Positions 24,770-36,838 of a DNA stretch of 64,000 nucleotides are shown piece by piece. The stretch covers positions 187,965,344-188,029,343 of the forward strand of contig CM056742.1 in NCBI GenBank assembly GCA_029851415.1. The letters run 5' to 3'. Source of the stretch: Eretmocerus hayati (lineage: Eukaryota; Arthropoda; Insecta; Hymenoptera; Aphelinidae). The translations under genes were made by a program, and so were the position numbers. Position 1 is the first letter of the stretch. The number at the start of each line of letters is the position of its first letter. The notes under the pieces are model-generated. The model was not told the origin of the DNA. It did not search any database and was given only the letters and a program-made list of their open reading frames with translations.

Positions 24770-25610
24770 CCACCCGCTCATGAACCTCATAACATTCTGG
24801 ATAATCTCCCGACCCACTGACCGTGTAACTGACATACAACCGACCAATCTACTGACCTACCATGTAACCCAGTCACCCTATGAGCTGCTGATTTGCGATG
24901 TGGTCCAGTGACTCGTCGAGCTGCTGACCTTCCATATGACCTACTGATTCGTTGACCTCTAATATGATCTACCGACCCGTTCATCCGACAACCTACGACA
25001 TGACTCACCGATCGACGACTAGCCTGCCGGATGACTTGTCGGGTCGGAACCTCGATCTGATGACCCTTTCGATGGCCTGGTGAGCTTTCGACGCACTGAC
25101 CTACTAATCTACCATACGATCAACTGACAAATTTGCCATATGATGCGTCGACATCTCGATCTGATGACCTCCTAGATGACCCAGTAACCTATTGACCTGC
25201 CATATGACCGACGTACCGATGCGTCAACCTACTAATTTGCCAGATAACGTATCAATTCCTCGATTTGCTTACCTCCCCCATGAGCTGCCAAGAACCTGCT
25301 GTCCTTTCGGATGACTCACATAACCGTCGCAAGTGCCAGTCGGTGGATAAAAGAAAAAATTGCAGATCAGTATGTCAACGCGTCTCGTGGAAGGTACATA
25401 AGTCAATACATATATCGGTGGGTAATAGGAAAATGAGTAGGTCAGAGGGTCAGTAGGTTAAGGATCAGGTCAGTAGGTTGGTAGATACCATGGAAGAATA
25501 CTAGGTCACTCAGTCGGCACTTCGTATTGCAAGTGAGTAGGTTGGAAGATCGGGTAATTATACGGGAAGTTGACAGGTTGACGTGTTAATGAGTCGTCTG
25601 ATAGGTTTAC
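24770..25610. repeat. Degenerate minisatellite of TGACCTAC / CCATATGACC words
   Basis: Short related words such as CTGACCTAC, CCATATGACC, GATGACCC and CGTTGACCT recur every 10-30 bp from 24770 to about 25330. From about 25380 to 25610 the complementary words (GTAGGTCAG, GTCAGTAGGTT) dominate. The unit is imprecise, so this is an old, diverged array whose second part is inverted. Confidence 0.6.
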
Positions 25611-25619
25611 GCGGGGCGA

Positions 25620-28060
25620 ATGTCATCAGCTGGTCAAGTGCTAGTTTTCTCCTCATTTGACTCATCATCTCTGCGCGATTTGTTGTCTCTCAAAGAGATG
25701 CATCAACCACTGTTTGAAAGTGGACCAAAGAATTTATGCTTCTGAAAATCTCTAATTTTTTATTTCGAACCCGTCCTTTGTGATCAAGTCGCAGGAGAAA
25801 ATTAAGAAATCACAACGATTTATATAAAGTCACCTATCTGACAACCTCCATTTGTGCTCAAAATTTTTGTATTCGCATCAAAGATCCCAGTGTAGAGCTA
25901 TAAAGAATCTTCAACTCATCAACCTCACAATTCATCAACCTCTACCCTCAAAAAAATTTTGAACGTAATCAACTCAATAATGCAGAATAGCCCTGACTAC
26001 CCGATATCGAGATCAGACGTGAAAAGTCCTAGAATCTTGGATACGAGCAAAATTCAATATGACAGAAGAACAATCACAATCACATCGCAATCACAGACCT
26101 GGCTTTGGTATAGCGCGAGTTTGATTGGTAAAACATCGTCACCGCTTGTGGAATTGCACAGATACAGAAACTCTGATGCCGAAGCAATATGCATTTGATT
26201 AGCATTGTTCAGAACATTCGACTGAAAAAAATTTCTAGCAGTCGGAGGGCTGCTGTATCCAACATCTTAACTCAGCTCGTCTCGCATTCAACTTATAAGA
26301 TAAATCCAGCATCGGTTTCGCTAAAAAAGAGTCGCATCACCGGCAAGAAAAAAGACGCTCTTGCCAGGTTCGATGGTTCAATACATCGCTCATCGAGTGC
26401 AGAAAGACGTGCGGAATTTTTCAACAGAAGACGAAGTAGAGGAAAGCAAGCAATCGGTCACGATCCGCAAACTTTCTACGACGGCACATCGAGCCATACC
26501 ACGGCAAACGCAGCCCATAGGTATAGATATTACCTGTTCGGAGACACGCGACGCTCTTAACTTGTTGCGCCCGACGCTGAACTGAACTCGCAAGGCTGCA
26601 ATATACCCATTTGCAGCGCACCAAGTCGACTAAGTACATACGTACGTATTTATACTCCATCGACCGATTGGACGATTTTCGCGAAAACCACGGGTACTTA
26701 CACTATACAACCACGGAGAACTTGCCATCAAAGTCTCGGCACCTAGTCGACGTCTATCCCAACACGCATTAGACGCGTCTTCAACACAGTTCGGGCGCGA
26801 AATTAATTTTAAAACTCGGCTTGACTCAGAGCGGAGTACACATATATACGTTTGAGTAGAGAGTAGGCTTTGCGCGAGATGGCGGGAGATTCGAAATCGA
26901 CGCAGCGGGTGCATCTTGAAAATAAGCTCGAGACAGCTGAGTGTGTAATTACGGCAATTTAAATTCAATAATTTGAGTATTTTGACGCTCGAAGTGGCTA
27001 GAGAGAGTATATATACATACGGGAAAGCATATCGTGAAGATGGAAGAGAGGTGCGGTGGCAGCTGCTCTCGCGAGCCGAATTAGCATACTAAACTTTATC
27101 GCCGACAAAGACGTGCCTCCGCGAGAGACGGCCCAACTAATTCCACAGCCGCCACTACTGATGCAGAGCAGAGTGAGGGGAGAGGAAGGAATAAGTTCCG
27201 CATCTGCAGCAGCTAGCGCAACCGCTGCAGCCATCCACGCCCCGTCTGCGCTCATCTCATTCCCCGATTCTCCGATGTTCTATACCAACACCGTTCTCAG
27301 CCAAAGTAGTCGTCGCGTCGTCGGCCCGAGTGCGAGCTCTGTATTTACCGACACGGATACCCGGATATATGCCGTGCGGGCAGCTCGCTGATTCGATGAT
27401 GCCGGCGGCTTTGACACCCATTCGAATCGGTGCGCTCAGCCCTGGCGCGGCGTGTCTCCCTTTCGCATTATTTTGTGCCAAAGATTCAAAAAAACCAAAG
27501 TGGTACTCGCGATTCTACTTGATTGTACTGATTTCTTACGAATATTGAAAGTCGGGGTATCCCATTTGCTTTCTTGGGCTGATCGCGGAGACGAGCACCC
27601 GCGGACCTTGTTGCGCACTTTTTCATGTTTGTTGAACTGAAAAATGGATGAAAAAGTGATACCGAAGGTCTATACGAAAATACTTGTGCGTCTCCCAGCA
27701 CGATAAAAGTAATTTTTCGCATTTATTAGCACATCTAAGGTGTTGCGTTGGTTGAACTAAAACGGGCACGTAAAGCTTTTGATTCGACCAATTTGAACTC
27801 ATATACTTTATGCACCCGGGTTTATCGTTCAATTTGTTATCCCAAGACTTTCAAAATGCGAACTTGAAAATTTAATTGTAGATTTTGAGACTGCAGTGGG
27901 TTTATTTAAGATTTACAAAAATAAAAAGATTGACGCGTTCGCTTCCCCGCGTGTCCTTCCCCAGTGCTGAGAATTTGGGCCTTATGGGATACAACGTTGA
28001 GCGGGGCCAACCCGTGGAACCCACCGCACCTGGGGTAAAATCAACGATTTCAGCCTCCGC
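25620..28060. other. No gene supported; CpG-rich block 26.4-27.5 kb
   Basis: Overlapping frames on both strands at 26189-27480 come from GC-rich sequence without splice sites or motifs. Composition changes abruptly near 27.5 kb. Possible regulatory DNA. Confidence 0.3.
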
Positions 28061-28070
28061 AGCGAACGTG

Positions 28071-28088
28071 CCCCCCCCCCCCCCCCCC
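28071..28088. repeat. Homopolymer C18
   Basis: Eighteen consecutive C residues. Length may vary or reflect sequencing error. Confidence 0.9.
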
Positions 28089-28309
28089 GCCTTCCCGTGC
28101 ATGAAATATGGGACTTTTCAGTACATGAAAAGTGTTAAAGCATGTCCAATATGACTAAATAGTGATTTGGACCGATAGAAATGCTCTAAATGTGCACAAT
28201 CAGCTGAAACGATTCTCTGTATCCTACCGTAATATTTCCGAGGATGGTTCATATTTGAAGAGGAATAAGCGGGTGGGGTAAGTTTGGTGCACTAAATAGG
28301 AGACACTTG

Positions 28310-28595
28310 GTCTGCGGAACACGCGTCCGGGTTTCGTTGACACTTTGGGGACCATTCCCACAGGCCTCCTGTCCCAAGATACAGCGATGAAGATGAGCAT
28401 AGTTAGTAGGCCTATATGTACAACTTTTCAACATGAACCTGTATGGGCAGTGCTAATTTCGAAAGCTATATTTCAGGATAGAAGACCCATTTAATTAGAC
28501 CCTTGGAGATAACTTTGTTTTCAACCAAAACAAGGCAAATCCCAAAGTGTCATCGAAATCCGTGATCCGCGAAACCTAGTGCTTCCCTAATCAGT
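28310..28595. mobile_element. Foldback MITE copy, partly degraded
   Basis: GTTTCGTTGACACTTTGGG on the left pairs with CCCAAAGTGTCATCGAAATC on the right. The centre has GGCCTATATG and the CAGTGCTAAT variant. It is the same family as 54885-55215, with a more diverged left arm. Confidence 0.45.
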
Positions 28596-28599
28596 ACTA

Positions 28600-30110
28600 C
28601 TGCGCTTCATAGCGAGTGCTCAGGAAATTTTGAAATTTACGGTGAATCGGGCCTAATTTGCCCGAACTAAACGCAACTGATAATGAAGGTCATATTGAAA
28701 TAGGTTTTGAAATTGAGGTGCGTTTGCCGTGACACATTAAGGAAGGAAAAAATCATCATCTAAATTACTCATCACAGGTTCAGTACACTCACCTAATATC
28801 TCTGAGAGAGCTCTTCCAACTTTACCAGAATAATGATCCACCATCTAAAGATTGAAGGCTTCTCAGAATTGAAACGTTGGAAATTTGAAATTCTTCAAAA
28901 TGCCACAAATGTGTACTTATTCATGATGCACTCAAGAATGAAACATCTACGTCCATACCAACGTGCCATGAAAGTTTGAAAGTTAATAAGATCATGGCGG
29001 ATTTCAAGCAAAACGCCAGACGTCTCGAACAATCCAAGAAGTTTATTTCTAAAGCAATGAGAAAACTTTGAGGAATTACCCTTACAATTTTGAAAGATTC
29101 ATAAGCCACAGGTATGGCATTCACAAAGTTGCAAGTTGCAGAAGCAACGGCAGCCCAGCGTCTAATTGAAGTGATAAGGAAATTCAATATTGCGAGAGTT
29201 GTGTGGCTAATTAATTGGCTATTTACAAACCCTCTGAAGAGAGCTCGCTCGGTAAATTCGCTTAGCATCTAAGATCATTTCATTCTTTAAACAGAAGATC
29301 TGGAAAGGTTATATAATCATATCAATAATTGTTTGATCGTTCAACGAGGTCAGATTGTAGTGGCAATGATACGATTGAACGAATAAACTAGAGAGGAATG
29401 CTTATTTACACAAAACGTGTTTATTCTGAGTACGTCCCAGATTTCTCAGCATTTTATTGCACTATCGCTGGTGAAGCAGTTTTTGCACTCGTCCTCGCAG
29501 AATTTTTCATGCAAGAAACGTGCATTATTTAGGCTCGCCTAATGTAGGGACAGCTCCAGCTCACTTGATGAACTGAATGTTGGAAAAATGTTGAATATCA
29601 TGAGACTCAAAGGAGTCAAAAGTGATTGAAAATCATGAAATTACACTGTGTAATTGACTCACTCAGAAATAGATCTATTCCATATTTTAATTCTACATAT
29701 TTTTCAATACATTTGGCATTCGATCGATTTTTCCAGACGACTTTGGCGCAGTCCAAGCCACTGAATCCAAATCTATCTCCAGAATGGCCCCATTATGTCG
29801 CAGATTCGGAATACCGGTGTCAGAGTTCGAAAAGAGCCAGGTTGACTGATCTTGCGGGTTTTCATACCTGCCACTAGGATATAAAAATCCTAAAAAAAGA
29901 AAATTGGTGTTTATTTCAACTTTGACATCAATTTAGTTCAGAAAACGTGACGAAAAATGGCAATTCTAGAAACGAATTTAGATTTGACAGCTGAAATGAC
30001 GTTTTAGCGTTTGCCATGTGCTTTTTTGTTGCAAGATAGTGTAGTATATTACAAATCATTTGATCGATCGACTTACGAGTCAAAGTATGTATCAACTCAT
30101 TATGCTTGCT
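28600..30110. other. No gene supported
   Basis: The 115-codon minus-strand frame at 29268-28921 is hydrophobic. The plus strand of the same stretch has hydrophilic frames (MADFKQNARRLEQ near 28994). Neither has splice sites or a known motif. Confidence 0.3.
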
Positions 30111-30120
30111 TTGTCATAGA

Positions 30121-30835
30121 TTGACTTGAATTACTCCAACTCGACTGACTATACGAATTACTGAATTACTATAACGAATTACTATAACATCGGCGAGCCT
30201 TGCTAATTTATGAGGTGAGATTGATGAATTTCTTGGTAAAATTTCAAAAATGGAAGATGGAAATGTAATATGACATTTTTGGGAACAATTGATTGTACTG
30301 AACAATTGATGTTGGTGCGTTTCGTCTTTTCTCGACAGATCCGGCTCTTCAAGGGGACTCACGAGGGGGACCCACGAAGTGCGGGTCACCAAATCTCACC
30401 AAACTTTTTTCACAGTCTCGTGCCACCTAGAATATGAAGAATCCAGAGTAACTCCGTCAAATGAGCTTCCTGTTCATAGCTACAAGCAAAAACGTTAGCA
30501 TTGTCAGTATATCTATATATATCACTTTTCAACATGGGCCTATATGGGCAATGCTAATGTCATAGGCTGTAACTTCGAACAGAGGGCCTATTTGACGGAA
30601 TTATTCTGGATTGTTCATATTCTAGGTGATACACGACTGTGAAAAAAGTTTCGCGAGCTTTGGTGACCCGCACTTCATGGGTCCCCCTTGTCAATTTCTT
30701 CCAATGATGTCACCTCACGTTTTCATCTTCCATCTTTAAAATTCTATAGAGGAACTCTTTGATGTCACCTCGTAAAGTAGCAAGGCTCGTAGATGTCATA
30801 AGGTCGTGTTGGAGTACTTCAACTTATTCAAATCA
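30121..30835. mobile_element. 715-bp foldback MITE with AATGCTAAT core
   Basis: The left arm (TTGACTTGAATTACTCCAAC) and the right arm (GTTGGAGTACTTCAACTTAT) are inverted. Further inward, GACCCACGAAGTGCGGGTCACC pairs with GGTGACCCGCACTTCATGGGTC. The centre near 30500-30570 carries GTTAGCATTG and CAATGCTAATGTCATAGGC, the same core as at window positions 11-98. Confidence 0.7.
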
Positions 30836-30839
30836 AATA

Positions 30840-32910
30840 TTTTGAAATCTGAATTCCCGTGAGTGGTGGATATCCATGATATTGACAATTAATATAATGG
30901 TACGATACATATTTACATGCGGGTCCTCGGCTGCTCCACACCGATGAAAAAGATATCTACGGCAACTAAATCGTTACTGTTTCACCTCATTTTTCGCTCG
31001 AACTTCGGTATGCAGTCGTCGCGCTCTTCTAGAAAACGTGCGCTCGAGTAATTTCTCAGCTTGCACTCAACAGAACATTTAAATCTGAGCACCTACAAAA
31101 AAAATTATTCACGAAAAGCCATTGTAACAACAAGCTGTTATTGCCGAATCTCAGCAAGTACCATTTGACTCTGCGACTGCGGGCATAAGAAATTATTCTT
31201 TGGACTGCAACGAAAGTGTACTATATACGTATAAGAACATGAAGCAATCGCTCGTAAAACCCGGCAATATTTTTGAAGGGCTCGGCTACGACGGACGTGA
31301 TCTGCCGGGACCAAGTAGTACAGGTATACGTTTGGTCAGACGCAAAAAAATGCATCAACATTTCTGCAGCGAAAGACTTCATATTCCTAGCGAGTTGATG
31401 ATTTCTGTTGTTCAACCTCACGGGAAGATTAGCATACGGTCGCTTCGAACAAACGGAAGCGGCTTATGAGGGGTGAAGTGCATGCACAGCGGTCGCTTCG
31501 AATAAGGATTATTCCGGGCGCGTAGCGGTGTTGTATGGACCTCTGTACAGCAAAAATAACGACTGTTCGCGCGAAGGCAAGCCGACTAAAAACAGCTGTG
31601 CGAGCAGAAAGAATTGCAGCTTGAAATCGCGAACTGCCTTTTTACACTCATTAGTCGAGAGCCAGAGTCTATCCGTGTTATACCAACTCAGCTCTACTCA
31701 GAGCAGAGGTATGAGTATAAAATGTCAACGGCGCGGCGGCGCTATAGTCAGACTCAACTGTATTACATCGCGAATTCTCATATCGAATTTGCTCACGGCT
31801 GCTCGGGGCTGTTTTGTCACGCAAATTATGAGCAACCCCATAGTGGGACGTGCAGTCGAGCACGATTTTTGCATTGGCAAAGAGCGCGAGGCAGACGGAA
31901 CGATTTTCCATTTTCCACGAGAAGCAATGGAATACTACGTCTCGTTCTTTTCCGTTTCCCTTATAATAGCAGTGGTAACGACGACGACGACTGGGGTCCA
32001 AAGAGTCCGAAGCATGTACCGAGAAATGTATATGGTTCAATTGTACCGTGTATAAGTGCAGCGAGCCCTGCAACTGACTCCAACGCGACAACTGCACTAC
32101 TCGCTTCGATAGGAAATCTTCACAATGCACGAGGAAAAATAATTGGCCGACGTGTACTTTGAAGGCGAGGATGCAGCATCAGCTGTGATCTATACTCAAT
32201 TTGCTAGAATGCTTTCGAGAGTAGTTTTACACATACTAGGTCGTTGGAGAGGGATTGAAATTCCAGGAAATAATTTGAGTTCAATGAAGCGATATTTTGA
32301 GACTCGTGCGATATATATATCTCGGGCTCAGTGCTGTCAACGAGACTATCTTCGATTAAAGCCGTTGAAATTTCAATTTGGTGAACGCTGTGAATTTCAA
32401 CTGTCAGATAAGCAATATCGATATTCGTTCGATCACTGGAAATCAGGTGACAGAATATCAAAATTTCATTCTTTGAGAGTGCTCTGTTAGTATTATCCAT
32501 TTGGCTCAACGTGTCTGTTGTCCATTTGACAAATACTGACTGGATGTTTATTTATTGCAAATCCCATCAGGATCTGAAATTTTCAGAACGCAGATACTGC
32601 CTCAAATAAAAGATAAGCTTCGTGCATCTGAAAAATTTGTGTCATTGTCATAGGTATGTATCAAACATGAACCTCGTGTCAATCGAATTAGGAGAGTCGT
32701 GAACAGAAAGAACTCGAGGAGATGAATGATAACTGTGCGTTCTCGAGATATGTTTACTGAGCGATTTGAGTAACCTGACTTTTCATTCATAACTACGAAG
32801 TATTCCAGCTGACATCTGTAGCATACAAAATCGCAACTCGAGCCTCGAATGATGTATGCGAAAGGTGTATACTACGAGTATGAGTAATGATTATCAACGA
32901 ATAAAGTTCA
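30840..32910. other. CpG-rich block without a supported gene
   Basis: Frames of 150-182 codons overlap on three frames at 31528-32162, which is typical of GC-rich non-coding DNA. TATATAT-type and CGCGAAGG-type words suggest regulatory sequence. No splice-linked exon chain was found. Confidence 0.3.
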
Positions 32911-32917
32911 CCTTTAA

Positions 32918-33282
32918 GGTAGCTGTACACTAAAATGCAAAATATACCAGAATGTCACCAATTTGGTGAGAATTTATTTCAAGTGTTTATAGACATCTGT
33001 GCAAATTTTCAAAATGATTAACCATTTTTGTTCCGGAGTGGTAGTCATGAAAATTCTTCACTTTTAACATTGCGCTCATATGGGAGTCCACGCTTTGTTG
33101 AGTCTCACAGTCGATCCCATTTAAGCGAAATGTTAAAAGTGCCGAATTTTAATGGCTACCACTCCGAAACAGAGCGGTCAATCATTTTGAAATTTTGTAC
33201 AGGCGTTTATCAACACTTGAACTAAGTCCTCATCAATTTTGGTGACATTCTGGTATATTCTGTATTTTAGTGTACAACTACC
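32918..33282. mobile_element. 365-bp TTAA-flanked foldback MITE
   Basis: It begins GGTAGCTGTACACTAAAAT and ends with the near-perfect reverse complement, bordered by TTAA at 32914-32917 and 33283-33286. The arms pair along almost the full length, with the centre near 33100. No coding capacity is seen. Confidence 0.8.
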
Positions 33283-34139
33283 TTAATACGGCATGATGTG
33301 ACACGTGACTGATCGATTCAATGAGATTTCGAGTAATTATCTGAAATTCCTCTGCATCTTAGAGGAAAATCTAAGGTAAACTTCACATATACCTGCTGAA
33401 TTATATAGAAAAAAAAGCCGATGCATGAACCAAATGTGAGACGTAACCAACATATGAATCATGATGACAAGAATGTACCCAAGATGACTTTTGCAATCGA
33501 TTGGCCCCCATATATCGATCTCAAAAATTAGCACCCTCGGCTATTGCCGCGTATTTTTTCACATCTTTTCTCCGAACCCAAAATATGGCTGCGTCTCCCA
33601 GCTCGATGGACGTGAATGTTTTTATTTTTCGAGTAAACAGCTAAACGTCGCGTTGAGTGAAATCAATAAATGCCAAAAACTCTTGCCTAGACTAATTTTC
33701 ATCCACGTTGTTTATATCATACAACTTATTGTCTCAAAACCTTCGAAATCCTCTTATCAGACTTGCGTAGCTTGGAACCGAAGCGATATTATGATCATCG
33801 GTGTGCACCCAACTTGCCCCATACGTTCATCTTTGGTGAGCATGCAATTCAAGAGATTCTTCGCCACTCAAAACGTTCGACAAAATATGACAAAATTTGT
33901 TATTTGAACAATTGGAGACTCTTTTAATATCCTAGGTTATAAAATTGATTTGTTGCATTTCAACACCGGTTTTACTACTTTGAAGGTAGGGGTAAATACG
34001 ATTTACCCTGCATGAACTTACTGAAGAGTTTTTCCTTTTGGAGAATTGAAAAAGCGCGGATATTGTTGGTCAACATTAATTGTATCTTAGCTCGTCTCGA
34101 AGCTCTGAAAATGAGCTGAGATGCCTTAGAAAATACGGT

Positions 34140-34395
34140 TGGTCAGCGTACGCGAACACCCATCCTCTGGTTGTCATACGCGATTTCAAGATAACGAGTT
34201 CGATACGCGTATACCCTCAGATTGGTTGTATACGCGAGTCTCGGTAGTTTCTTCAGGTAATTTCGATCCGGTTTTCCCACTCGCGTATGGGAATAATGGC
34301 CCTTCCAATACGCGACCGAAAACACTCTCGGCCCTAGTTCTCTAGGAAAATTCGCGTACGCGAACCCATCGTTCGCGTACGATAATTGGCTCCGT
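34140..34395. repeat. Cluster of TACGCG / CGCGTA words
   Basis: About nine copies of the hexamer TACGCG or its complement lie in roughly 240 bp, including GCGTACGCGAAC at 34146 and TTCGCGTACGCGAACCC near 34350. The surrounding DNA is AT-rich and CpG-poor, so the cluster stands out. Confidence 0.6.
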
Positions 34396-34726
34396 GTAGC
34401 CAGACCATAGAAAATATTGTTGTGGATCAGAATCAGATGCAAAGTGGCTCAAGAGTAGGTATGAAGTGCTCGCTTGATTTTGAAATATGGGATAGTAAGA
34501 TGTATTTACAATGACCAAAATACGCCCTTACCTATGTCTCACAACGGTTATTGAATCGTTAACTTGTTCTCATAGTTACAAGGCTGAGCATCAATCCGAA
34601 AAATTTGAACGTTCACAAATGAAATGGCTGGCAACACTCAATTATCTCGTGTTATTCCTATGCCGGCCCGATAATCCTTTATAGTCAGATGAGTTAGCCT
34701 CGATAAGACGCTTCCCTCTACGTGTA

Positions 34727-36165
34727 AGTGGCTAAACTCTTCCAAACCGTCCAATTCTGGGCTCAAATGATAGATGGCACATCCAATAATCAATATTAAT
34801 AAGAGTTATTGTTCAAAAATTGGGGGGAGGCATAAATAAACTTTAATCCATGCTTTTTCCGACCTCTTTTTCGGTTTTTCCATTATAAGTTGGAAAATAT
34901 TGGTTTTCGGGAAAACTTGAGAAAAAGTAATTTGTGAATCTTTCAACGATCTACAAGACTGATCCGTACACTTTTTCTCGTAAAATTCATCCTTTTGAGT
35001 TATTCTTGATCAAAGTTATAGAGTGAGTGTGCCTAATTTGCCCCCACTAATTTTGTTTTACTCGCCATTTCAACTCATCTCTATTATTTTCAACGTACTT
35101 TAGCTCATTTTGAAGCTTATTTTAAGACTTTTGAAATGATCTAAGGTACGTTCAATTCCAACTAATTGAATCCGAGATATCTTAATTTTTGCAAAAGAAG
35201 ATTTTTTGCGAGTTTTCAACAGTGTGTTCCTAATTTGCCCCCACGTGGAAAAGAGGCCTATTTCCATGAAATTATACGGGTTTTTCGTAAAATCGTGATA
35301 TCTCGGCTCCCAGACCTCCAAATAAGACGTACTTTAGCTCATTTTGTAGCTTTTACCCTCTTTCGAATTTCCATAGTTAGATTGATGTATTTGAATGGAG
35401 TGAAGAAGGAGCTCGGAAAAAGACTATGGGGCAAATTAGGAACACTGCACTTTTTCTCGTAATATGGGCGTAGAATTGGCTAAAAATCGAATTTTGCAAT
35501 TCTGCAAAAAGCATTCTAAAGTTGGGAGAAAGACAAAGAAAATGGGTTAAAGCACTTCGGAATCGATCACATCAATTTTTGTTGGCATAGCTTTTAGTGA
35601 CTAACAAAAAAGAAGTCAAAAGTACCGAAAGTCACTTTTTTGTTGTAAAAAATGCGCGGGTCATCATAGAGGATAGGTTCAGCACGTTTATTTTCTCATA
35701 TTTTAATGTGACAAACGTAAAAAAAATGCGCATCAAGGTCTGCGGGTGCATACATTTGTGAACTTGAATGGGGGCAAATTAGGGAATGGGGGCAAATTAG
35801 GCACAGTTACCTTAATCGAATTTGTTTAAATGAATTCCCAAAAATTGTTTAAACAAGTTCGATTGTAACTTTGATCAAGAATAACTCCAGAAGGATGCAT
35901 TTTACGGGAAAGAGTGAGCAATCAATCTTGTAGATCGTTGAAAAATCTACAAATTACTTATGTACAAATTATACCAAAAATCCAATATTTTCCGACTTAT
36001 AATGGGAAAATCGAGAAAAAGTCGGAAAAATGCATGTTTCCATTGTTAATTTATGCATCCTCCCAATTTTTGAACAATAATTCTGATTAATATTGATTAT
36101 TAGATGTGCCACCTGTCATTTGAGCCCAGAACTGTGCGGTTTAGATGAGTTTAGTCAGTTAAAAA
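34727..36165. mobile_element. Nested foldback element pair, about 1.44 kb
   Basis: Outer arms 34727-35018 and 35866-36165 are inverted copies of each other. Between them sits an inner inverted element (about 35019-35812) whose two ends carry GTGCCTAATTTGCCCCC, and whose right edge is followed by TTAA. A 50-bp hairpin (35812-35865, ATCGAATTTGTTTAAA against TTTAAACAAGTTCGAT) separates the inner element from the right outer arm. The frame at 35166-35462 is repeat sequence, not a gene. Confidence 0.65.
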
Positions 36166-36218
36166 ACGAAGTCTGGAGCTTACTTACCTGACTAAGTACA
36201 CCAATGAAAGCAAGTTTC

Positions 36219-36256
36219 GAAATGTAAGAACTCTATATATGGAGTTCTTACATTTC
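36219..36256. repeat. Perfect 15-bp hairpin
   Basis: GAAATGTAAGAACTC pairs exactly with GAGTTCTTACATTTC across an 8-base loop. The stem is too short for a normal microRNA precursor and is not followed by a T run. Confidence 0.5.
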
Positions 36257-36838
36257 AAATTCAAATAGATCGGCATGATTTTTATCAAGTTAAGACATTT
36301 TTCGTCCACTAAATCTTCAAATATCAAAATGTATTTGGTGTGAAAATGATCAAGATATAGGGTCCGATTACAGTGGCATAATATAATCGCATCGGCTTTG
36401 ACTGAATCAAACGTGATAGTCAATGGTCGAATCAAAACATTGGACTGATTAACATTTAAAACTATAGCTGTTGGCTCGAAAATTCAATGATAGAGTTTGA
36501 AAAACCATTTTCACTTCTGACAGGGGCTTGATGTGCATGGCAACTCCACCTGGTGCACAGTAGTGCAACTCAATCATTGGGCTGACCGACCGGGGTGCAA
36601 ACTATTCCCGGGAAAGATTCGAATTCAAAATGTCTAAATTAGAGTTATAGAATTTCTACATGACCCCTAACTCACTCTACATAGGTATGCCGGTGATTGT
36701 GTTTTGCTTGTGACAAAATAGCAGACTACAAACATTATGGCACCTTCAAATTGCTAGTGTTTGTCTTCCTCGCAGAATGTTTTGATAAAGGGTAAAAATT
36801 TTTAGTCCGACTTCAAAATTCACAAGTAATCAGGCAAA

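Noticed and set aside
28921..29268. Hydrophobic 115-codon minus frame that might be a chemoreceptor fragment
   Set aside because: No receptor signature or adjoining exons; the complementary strand is at least as plausible.
31528..32162. Three overlapping frames of 150-182 codons
   Set aside because: Coding potential on several frames at once is typical of GC-rich non-coding DNA. No protein motif was seen.
35166..35462. 98-codon frame
   Set aside because: It lies inside a foldback transposon and repeats its element-end motif.
36219..36256. Hairpin as a microRNA precursor
   Set aside because: A 15-bp stem is too short, and no mature sequence I know is present.
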